Positions 5,868 to 10,415 of a DNA stretch of 10,415 nt are shown in pieces; position 1 is the stretch's first letter, and the number at the start of each line of letters is the position of its first letter. Source of the DNA: TMED27 sp041397865 (GTDB taxonomy: Bacteria; Pseudomonadota; Alphaproteobacteria; Micavibrionales; Micavibrionaceae); the NCBI GenBank assembly GCA_041397865.1, contig JAWKVT010000004.1:1-10415 (forward strand). Direction: 5' to 3'. The position numbers and the translations under genes were made by a program. The notes below the pieces were generated by a model. That model did not search any database. It saw nothing but the letters and a program-made list of their open reading frames with translations, and was not told where the DNA came from.

Positions 5868-5882
5868 TAATAATCATTCTCA
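5868..5882. promoter_or_regulatory. Fur-type iron box upstream of the 72-residue gene
   Basis: On the minus strand the sequence is TGAGAATGATTATTA, which matches the 7-1-7 Fur consensus TGATAATnATTATCA at 12 of 14 fixed positions. It ends 24 bases before the ATG at 5844, a usual place for a repressor that blocks RNA polymerase. Some alphaproteobacteria use RirA or Irr for iron control, so the regulator could be Fur, Mur or another family member. Confidence 0.6.
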
Positions 5883-5967
5883 TTTAAAGCGCGCCATAAA
5901 TCAAGAAGTGTTTATTTTTTCTTACACAAAACCAGAGGAAAAACCGGAATGCACGGAGAGAATAAAA

Positions 5968-5999
5968 AAAGCGAGACCGTAAAGAGCGGGCCCCGCTTT
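5968..5999 (-). terminator. Strong rho-independent terminator after the phoH transcription unit
   Basis: On the minus strand AAAGCGGGGCC (5999-5989) pairs with GGUCUCGCUUU (5978-5968) over 11 base pairs including two G-U pairs, with a 10-base loop, and is followed by a run of seven T (5970-5964) and ATT. It lies 25 bases after the stop of the 62-codon gene. The rest of the region 5884-6024 holds the promoter area of the 72-residue gene; I see no further gene there. Confidence 0.85.
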
Positions 6000-6024
6000 A
6001 TGTTTTCCGTGGTTAAACTCTAAT

Positions 6025-6213
6025 CTAGACCATAGGCGCAGGCGGCGCAATATCCAGCTTGGCTTCGGCTGTGTTTTGCGGCATTACCGGATTGCGATCC
6101 GCAAAGTTTCCTTCCAGTACAGGCGACATTTGGGCCTCTACAGAAACACTTTCAATCTGCGGTGCGGCGCCAATTACATCGGCGAATTTTAATATTTCGG
6201 CATCAGGCTGCAT
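6025..6213 (-). CDS. Small acidic protein of unknown function
   Basis: This 62-residue product is not recognised. It is acidic, free of Cys and Trp, has no signal peptide or membrane segment, and ends in a Pro/Ala-rich tail (IAPPAPMV), so it may be largely disordered. Support for coding is contextual: the ATG overlaps the end of the upstream 172-codon gene by 11 bases, GGAG lies eight bases before it, and a strong terminator follows 25 bases after the stop. It is most likely a partner or accessory product of the upstream gene. It could also be a degenerate remnant, as nothing in the residues is diagnostic. Confidence 0.6.
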   Translation of the reverse strand: MQPDAEILKFADVIGAAPQIESVSVEAQMSPVLEGNFADRNPVMPQNTAEAKLDIAPPAPMV

Positions 6214-6721
6214 AATTCGATCTCCAGTTTTTTGGTAAGATAATCCGTTCGTGACCGGGTGCCCAAAATGCGGATGTTTCTTCGGGAAATTCCAGGTTCA
6301 TCGCTTTGACCAGCGTATGGGCAATTGAATTGGGGGAATCACCGTTTTGATCTTCGGGGCGGTAATTCAAATTCTGTGCATTAATAAAATGCAGCGCTTC
6401 GACAGCCATGGCCATTTTGCGTAGATATTCTTTTACGGGCCCGCGAAAAATTTCGACTTCGTGAACCGTTGTAAAATGATCTTGCGGCAAGCCTCCCTCA
6501 TTCGGCGGAGCCATAACACCGCGCAAAGCGCGAATATCGGAATTTTTGCGCGCAATCGCCAGACCGTTCATCATCACCTTATCCGCGCCGGTATGATCGC
6601 GGAAAACGATATAATTATATGCTGGGCCGCCTGCGCTGCCCATTTCGGCTGTTACGATATGAATGGAATGTGTGGCCTGCGGGATATCGGTTCCGGCTTC
6701 GTGGACCGTGTCTGTGTGCAT
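6203..6721 (-). CDS. Uncharacterised cytoplasmic protein downstream of phoH
   Basis: The 172-residue product has no signal peptide or membrane helix and no cysteine. The N-terminal half looks beta-rich (HSIHIVTAEMG, AYNYIVFRDHTGADKVMMNG). The C-terminal half has HEVEIFRG, a helix (YLRKMAMAVEALHFINAQ) and YRPEDQNGDSPNSIAHTLVK followed by LEFPEE and WAPGHERIILP. This last pattern loosely recalls papain/NlpC-P60-like enzymes that carry an N-S-x-x-x-T-L helix, but the absence of any Cys rules out a thiol enzyme of the usual kind, so I leave it unassigned. The ATG at 6721 is preceded nine bases upstream by GAGGG, which lies inside a 15-bp hairpin. It follows phoH by 72 bases on the same strand and overlaps the 62-codon gene by 11 bases. 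Confidence 0.75.
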   Translation of the reverse strand: MHTDTVHEAGTDIPQATHSIHIVTAEMGSAGGPAYNYIVFRDHTGADKVMMNGLAIARKNSDIRALRGVMAPPNEGGLPQDHFTTVHEVEIFRGPVKEYLRKMAMAVEALHFINAQNLNYRPEDQNGDSPNSIAHTLVKAMNLEFPEETSAFWAPGHERIILPKNWRSNYAA

Positions 6722-6726
6722 GTGTG

Positions 6727-6773
6727 TTAACCCTCATCTTTTTGCATATATAAATATGAAGGATGAGGGTTAA
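6727..6773 (-). promoter_or_regulatory. 15-bp hairpin hiding the ribosome binding site of the 172-codon gene
   Basis: On the minus strand TTAACCCTCATCCTT (6773-6759) pairs with AAAGAUGAGGGUUAA (6741-6727), 15 base pairs with one non-Watson-Crick pair, around a 17-base AT-rich loop (6758-6742). The 3' arm contains GAGGG (6735-6731), the ribosome binding site of the ATG at 6721. No T-run follows, so it is not a usual terminator of phoH. It could restrain translation or be a DNA operator. Confidence 0.65.
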
Positions 6774-6793
6774 TATTTGGTAAAAACTGCGGT

Positions 6794-7549
6794 TTAAAGA
6801 ACGCCGAGCATATCAGCCACCAGAGGATGGCGCACGATATCGCCCTCGTTCAGGCGGCAGACCGCGATATTGGGAAGAGCCTCAAGCCTGCGGGAGATAT
6901 CGGACAGGCCGCTCATCCCCTCAAGCAGATCGGATTGCTCCGGATCGCCGGTTACAACCATGGTTGAATGCCAGCCCAGACGCGAGAGAATCATCTTAAG
7001 CTGCCCGTAAGTGCAGTTTTGCGCTTCATCAATCACCACAAAGGCGTTATTCAGCGTCCGGCCCCGCATGAAGCCGATGGGCGCGATTTCGATCGTGCCG
7101 TCTTCGAGATATTGCCGCACTTTCTTGCCGCCCATCCGGTCGCCCAAGGAATCGTAGAGCGGGCGCAGATACGGCGCCATTTTCTCCGCCATGTCGCCAG
7201 GTAAATACCCAAGGGATTCCCCGGCCTCCATCGCCGGGCGAGAGAGGATAATCCGCTCTATCTGTCCCTTTTCAAGCGCGTCGGCGGCCTTGGCAATGGC
7301 GAGATACGTCTTTCCGGTTCCCGCCGGGCCGATGGCGAGGGTCAGCGAATATTCGTCAATCGCTTTGATCAGCGCGGCCTGCCCGTCTGAACGCGGTTTT
7401 ATATTCTTCACATATTTTCGATCCCGCCGCCCGTTAATTTCATCGTCCATCGGGTGCCAGTCATGCCCGTATTCCTTATTGTCAAAGGCGGTATGGACAA
7501 TGTTGTTTTCTTTATAATTGCTGCGGTTTTTGCGGGATTTTTTCGACAT
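6794..7549 (-). CDS. phoH: PhoH family P-loop ATPase
   Basis: PhoH proteins are cytoplasmic ATPases related to the helicase superfamily I core and linked to RNA metabolism and, in E. coli, phosphate starvation. From the ATG at 7549 the product has 251 residues: a basic, polar N-terminus, IKPRSDGQ (residues 50-57), Walker A GPAGTGKT (74-81), SRPAMEAGESLGYLPGDM (103-120), FMRGRTLNNAF (160-170), Walker B VVIDEAQN (171-178), VVTGDPEQSDL (198-208) and the closing DIVRHPLV. It lacks the N-terminal extension of the YbeZ/PhoL type, and no ybeY or corC gene is beside it, so it is the short PhoH form. AAAGGA nine bases before the ATG decides the start; the frame is open to 7654, but that extension has no family character. 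Two small genes follow on the same strand. Confidence 0.93.
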   Translation of the reverse strand: MSKKSRKNRSNYKENNIVHTAFDNKEYGHDWHPMDDEINGRRDRKYVKNIKPRSDGQAALIKAIDEYSLTLAIGPAGTGKTYLAIAKAADALEKGQIERIILSRPAMEAGESLGYLPGDMAEKMAPYLRPLYDSLGDRMGGKKVRQYLEDGTIEIAPIGFMRGRTLNNAFVVIDEAQNCTYGQLKMILSRLGWHSTMVVTGDPEQSDLLEGMSGLSDISRRLEALPNIAVCRLNEGDIVRHPLVADMLGVL

Positions 7550-7698
7550 AGACGTGGGTCCTTTCCATTGCGGTGAAGGGTTGAAAAAACAGGGAAGTCG
7601 GAGAATGGAAACAGCGAAAAGCGACCGGCGGGCAAACGCCTGAAAGGTCGGCATTTCGAAAAGGTAAAGCTGAAATCAAGGAGAGTTCCTTTGGTTAC

Positions 7699-7728
7699 CT
7701 ATTAGGGCCAATCATAGCAAATTTTCAA
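7699..7728 (-). promoter_or_regulatory. Candidate promoter of phoH
   Basis: On the minus strand TTGAAA (7728-7723) and TAATAG (7704-7699) are 18 bases apart. An overlapping extended -10, TGCTATGAT, ends at 7711. Either would give a leader of about 145-155 bases to the phoH ATG. The divergent gap to ilvA (7550-7825) shows no other clear element and no gene I can support. Confidence 0.3.
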
Positions 7729-7825
7729 GCCTACGGCTATGTTTTTCGGAAAAGAATACAGAAAATACTGGCCTTTCCCTGCCGCTGCTCTTATTGTTTT
7801 TGGCTTGAAAGAAAAGAGTTGAGCC

Positions 7826-9037
7826 ATGACAGTTACATTCGAAGATGTGCAAAGCGCTTATGCGGCGATAAAAGATGCGACAATCCGCACGCCGACCGTG
7901 AAGGCGGCGCGGTTGTCTTTACATCTGGGCATTGATTTATATTTAAAGCTTGAAAACCTGCAACACACCAACGCTTTTAAGGCGCGCGGCGCTTTGAACA
8001 AGCTGCTGACGCTTGATGAGACACAGCGCAAAAACGGCGTGATTGCCTGTAGCGCGGGAAACCATGCGCAAGGCGTAGCCTATCATGCGCAGCGGCTGGG
8101 CATTCCGGCAACCATTATCATGCCGAACGGCACACCCTTTAACAAAATCCAGAAGACCGAAGATTTCGGCGCCAAGGTTGTGCTGCACGGCAATAACTTT
8201 GATGAATCCGTACAATTTACGCTCGATATGGCGGCGGAAAAAAACCTGACCTTCATTCATCCGTTTGACGATCCGGCGGTTGTTGCCGGGCAGGGGACGC
8301 TCGGCCTTGAAATGCTCGAACAGCAACCGAACCTTGATGTCATCGTCGTACCTATCGGCGGCGGCGGGCTTATCGCGGGCGTGGCGACGGCTGTTAAAGG
8401 CGTTAAGCCGGAGGTTGAGGTGATCGGCGCGCAAGCTGAAATGTTTGACGCGGTCAAGGCCAACCGCGAAAAGCGCCCCGGCCCCGAAGGCGGCGCGACG
8501 CTGGCCGAAGGCATTGCGGTTAAAGAACCGTCGAAAGACAATATGAGTATTATAGATAAACTGGTTGACCGGGTTGAGTCGGCAACCGAAGCGGAAATCG
8601 AAGAGGCGGTCTTTGACCTGCTTTCTTCGGAGAAGCTTGTGGTTGAAGGTGCGCCGGGCGCGGGGCTGGCGGTTATTAAAAAGAATTTGGCGCATTATAA
8701 AGGCAAAAAAGTCGGCCTGGTCGTGTGCGGCGGCAATATAGATTCGCGGCTGCTTTCAACGCTGATCCTGCGCGGGCTTGTACGCGATGGCCGCATCACG
8801 CGCCTGACCTTCGAAATCGACGATACGCCGGGCCAGCTTTCCGATATTTCCCGTATCATTGGTGAGAGCGGCGCGAACGTGGTGGAGGTCATCCACCAGC
8901 GCATGATGCAATCGGTCTCCCTGAAACGTGCGGAGCTGGAAGTGGTGATCGAGGCGCGCGATAAATTTCACGTGAAAGAGCTTGTCAAAACGCTTAAAGA
9001 CGCCGGGTTTAAAGTTAAAGCCAGCAGTGATGTTTAA
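7826..9037 (+). CDS. ilvA: Threonine ammonia-lyase (threonine dehydratase), medium form with ACT domain
   Basis: This cytoplasmic PLP enzyme deaminates L-threonine to 2-oxobutanoate, the first step of isoleucine synthesis. In the 403-residue product the PLP lysine is K52 (TNAFKARGALNKL), followed by the Asn loop SAGNHAQG (76-83), the phosphate-binding GGGGLIAG (178-185), EGAPGAGLAV (274-283) and CGGNID (301-306). Residues about 326-400 form one ACT domain (FEIDDTPGQLSDISRIIGE ... VVEVIHQR), the expected site of allosteric control. The length and single ACT domain fit the medium form rather than the roughly 510-residue E. coli IlvA with two regulatory repeats; a catabolic TdcB-like role is possible. 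The ATG has only a weak ribosome binding site (GAG seven bases or more upstream). Its stop codon directly abuts the stop of the opposite-strand gene. Confidence 0.94.
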   Translation: MTVTFEDVQSAYAAIKDATIRTPTVKAARLSLHLGIDLYLKLENLQHTNAFKARGALNKLLTLDETQRKNGVIACSAGNHAQGVAYHAQRLGIPATIIMPNGTPFNKIQKTEDFGAKVVLHGNNFDESVQFTLDMAAEKNLTFIHPFDDPAVVAGQGTLGLEMLEQQPNLDVIVVPIGGGGLIAGVATAVKGVKPEVEVIGAQAEMFDAVKANREKRPGPEGGATLAEGIAVKEPSKDNMSIIDKLVDRVESATEAEIEEAVFDLLSSEKLVVEGAPGAGLAVIKKNLAHYKGKKVGLVVCGGNIDSRLLSTLILRGLVRDGRITRLTFEIDDTPGQLSDISRIIGESGANVVEVIHQRMMQSVSLKRAELEVVIEARDKFHVKELVKTLKDAGFKVKASSDV

Positions 9038-9709
9038 TTAAATTCCCTGAAACGCCCAGTCAAAACCGGGATCCCTCTCCTTTGTTGAAGGCGGATCATC
9101 ATCATTGGCAAAGCGCGTATAATCGTCGAGAGTGTGAACTGAGTGCAGAAAATTTAAAAACAGGTCTGAAGCGCCTGTGGCCAAAGACAAGTATTTCATA
9201 CTCGAAAGCCCTGTATCTGCGGGTGTAAAGGCGTTAATCGAGGCCAGAGCTGTTGATGTGCGCAGGATAAAAGCTTCGGAAGAAGGCAATTGCCTAGCAA
9301 TCTCGATTAGCACGTTCAGTTCATCATCGTCTACACGCCTCTCACCGATAGGTTTCTCGAGTTCCTTTTCAGCCCACAGGCCTCGCTGTTGCGCCCTTTC
9401 GTAAGAACGCGCCAAACATTCTTTTGATCTGTCCGTAAGATTTTGGAGATGAACAGATCCGCAATAATACGGCGCATAACGCATGTCACTAAATACGGTA
9501 TAGGCAAGTGCATGGCCCATTTTTTCTGTAAAAATGTGTCGTAGATTAAAAACTGTCCCGATTTTCACATTGGGCAGCGTTTCGGCGAAATCCTTTACAA
9601 GCTTAGCCTGTAACTCCGAAAACTCTACAGAGGTTATAACGCGATCATCTTTATAAAGCCGGTGGAGAATATTATCCATTTCGCGGCTTTTACCCTTTAA
9701 AGTTTTCAT
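9038..9709 (-). CDS. Uncharacterised 223-residue protein
   Basis: I do not recognise this protein. It has no signal peptide or membrane segment and looks mostly helical: TSVEFSELQAKLVKDFAE, VFNLRHIFTEKMGHALAY, LTDRSKECLARSYERAQ, VDDDELNVLIEIARQL, then a less charged stretch (TALASINAFTPADTG) and an acidic end (FANDDDPPSTKERDPG). The length of open frame, normal composition and its own promoter support coding. The start is uncertain: the ATG at 9709 has no ribosome binding site and lies at the predicted transcription start, so it would be leaderless. The ATG at 9679 has AAAGGG 13 bases upstream. The gene sits between nrdB and ilvA and shares no apparent function with either. Its stop codon touches the ilvA stop codon, with no terminator between. 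Confidence 0.7.
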   Translation of the reverse strand: MKTLKGKSREMDNILHRLYKDDRVITSVEFSELQAKLVKDFAETLPNVKIGTVFNLRHIFTEKMGHALAYTVFSDMRYAPYYCGSVHLQNLTDRSKECLARSYERAQQRGLWAEKELEKPIGERRVDDDELNVLIEIARQLPSSEAFILRTSTALASINAFTPADTGLSSMKYLSLATGASDLFLNFLHSVHTLDDYTRFANDDDPPSTKERDPGFDWAFQGI

Positions 9710-9715
9710 AAGTTT

Positions 9716-9744
9716 TATTAAGGGTAAATATAACTGCTTGTCAA
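9716..9744 (-). promoter_or_regulatory. Candidate promoter of the 223-residue gene
   Basis: On the minus strand a perfect TTGACA (9744-9739) is followed after 17 bases by TTAATA (9721-9716), a poor -10. The -35 begins only 11 bases past the nrdB terminator stem, so the gene appears to be transcribed separately from nrdB. The predicted start falls at about 9709, on the first possible ATG. Confidence 0.45.
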
Positions 9745-9755
9745 TAAAAACAAAA

Positions 9756-9786
9756 AAGCCGCCGAAAGCAGAAAATTCGGCGGCTT
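9756..9786 (-). terminator. Rho-independent terminator of nrdB
   Basis: AAGCCGCCGAA (9756-9766) and TTCGGCGGCTT (9776-9786) form a perfect 11-bp stem with a 9-base loop. On the minus strand it is followed by TTTTGTTTTTATTG, a good U-tract, 43 bases after the nrdB stop. The plus-strand tail CTTTCTT is weaker. Confidence 0.88.
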
Positions 9787-9828
9787 CTTTCTTGGTTTAC
9801 GCAGTGAATTTAAGGGCGGAGAAATGTA

Positions 9829-10415
9829 TTACGCCGCGGCCCGGCTGCTGTCGTTATCACCGGGCGCATCCGGGTCGGGCTTTTTAGCGTAATTTCCGGA
9901 GAATACATCGTCGCTGAACACCTCTTCCCATGTGCCTTGTGTTGAGGCTTTGGAATATTCAGTCGCGCGGTTTTCAAAGAAGTTCGTGTGTTCCGCGCCG
10001 TTGAGCATTTCATCCATCCACGGCAGCGGGTTTTTCTCCACGCCGTAAATCGGTTCCATGTGTAATTGCTGCAAGCGGCGGTCACCGATATAGCGGATAT
10101 ATTCCTTTACGTCTTCGGGTTTCATGCCTTCGACCTCGCCCATTTCAAAGCACAGATCAATAAACGCGTCTTCATGCTGCACAGTAATTTCACAGCATTC
10201 GCGAATTTCGGCGCGCAGTTCGTCATCCCAGATGTCCTGATTTTCAGAGATAAAGGTGTTGAACAGTTTAATCATCGAGAGGCAATGCAACGTCTCATCG
10301 CGCACCGACCATGTGATGATCTGGCCCATGCCTTTCATTTTATTGAAGCGCGGGAAGTTCATCAAAATCGCAAAAGATGCAAACAGCGCAAGCCCTTCGG
10401 TGAAGGCACCGAACA
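9829..10415 (-). CDS. nrdB: Ribonucleoside-diphosphate reductase, beta subunit (class I), C-terminal part (cut by window edge)
   Basis: NrdB is the radical-bearing small subunit that, with NrdA, reduces ribonucleotides for DNA synthesis. The visible 194 residues continue past the right edge: the frame reads FGAFTEGLALFASFAILMNF before NFPRFNKMKGMGQIITWSVR and DETLHC. The Glu and His of the D-E-x-x-H motif are metal-site ligands on the long helix. FNTFISENQDIWDDEL, CCEITVQHEDAFIDLCFEMG and VKEYIRYIGDRRLQQLHM follow the family. The C-terminus (PDPDAPGDNDSSRAAA) is acidic and then alanine-rich, unlike the E. coli tail that docks into NrdA. The upstream ligands and the radical tyrosine lie outside the window, so the subclass (Ia tyrosyl-radical or other) cannot be decided. 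A perfect terminator follows. Confidence 0.93.
   Translation of the reverse strand, partial: FGAFTEGLALFASFAILMNFPRFNKMKGMGQIITWSVRDETLHCLSMIKLFNTFISENQDIWDDELRAEIRECCEITVQHEDAFIDLCFEMGEVEGMKPEDVKEYIRYIGDRRLQQLHMEPIYGVEKNPLPWMDEMLNGAEHTNFFENRATEYSKASTQGTWEEVFSDDVFSGNYAKKPDPDAPGDNDSSRAAA

Noticed and set aside
7550..7654. 35-codon N-terminal extension of phoH
   Set aside because: It has no family similarity, and a proper ribosome binding site (AAAGGA) precedes the ATG at 7549.
7943..8695. 250-codon open frame on the minus strand inside ilvA
   Set aside because: The plus strand encodes a complete PLP enzyme with all motifs; the reverse frame has no recognisable domain or start signal.
1..10415. 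Search for CRISPR arrays, tRNA genes, insertion sequences, phage or defence genes
   Set aside because: No direct-repeat array, cloverleaf with CCA-type ends, transposase motif or terminal inverted repeats were seen on reading both strands by eye; a covariance-model scan could still find a small RNA.

Overview
The window looks like ordinary chromosome of a free-living alphaproteobacterium. The main pointers are the phasin - clpS - clpA cluster next to a SPOR-tailed D-alanyl-D-alanine carboxypeptidase, a medium-length threonine dehydratase with one ACT domain, and NrdB ending in a typical alphaproteobacterial context. The small lipoproteins and the pilin-like protein remind me of Micavibrio/Rhodospirillales-type genomes, but that is an impression and was not searched. 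No tRNA, rRNA, CRISPR, insertion sequence or phage gene is visible. No stretch over 300 bases lacks a gene.

Layout. Bases 1-1806 (minus strand) carry a phasin, then clpS, a small AT-rich two-helix membrane protein, and the start of clpA. The phasin has its own terminator, and clpS has a candidate promoter just after it. The phasin diverges from a plus-strand pair (2082-4260): a PBP5-like carboxypeptidase with a SPOR domain, and an uncharacterised protein with a pilin-like N-terminal helix. The 275-base divergent region holds three copies of a TGC-N3-GCA element around the phasin promoter. This is the shape of PhaR-type operators that tie phasin expression to polyhydroxyalkanoate (PHA) storage.

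Bases 4268-5844 (minus) hold two overlapping lipoprotein genes, one FlgO-like, and a 72-codon gene with a good Fur-type box at its start. Bases 5968-7549 (minus) look like one transcription unit: phoH, then two unrecognised small genes that overlap by 11 bases, then a strong terminator. The first of the two small genes has its ribosome binding site buried in a 15-bp hairpin. ilvA (7826-9037, plus) ends directly against an unrecognised 223-residue gene (9038-9709, minus). That gene has its own TTGACA promoter just after the terminator of nrdB, whose C-terminal part fills the right edge.

The known genes cover protein quality control (ClpS/ClpA), carbon storage (phasin), cell-wall maturation (carboxypeptidase), RNA-linked ATPase activity (PhoH), isoleucine synthesis (IlvA) and deoxynucleotide supply (NrdB). 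I found no new defence or mobile system. The most interesting signals are regulatory (phasin operator array, masked ribosome binding site, Fur box, dual phasin start), plus several small unassigned genes.
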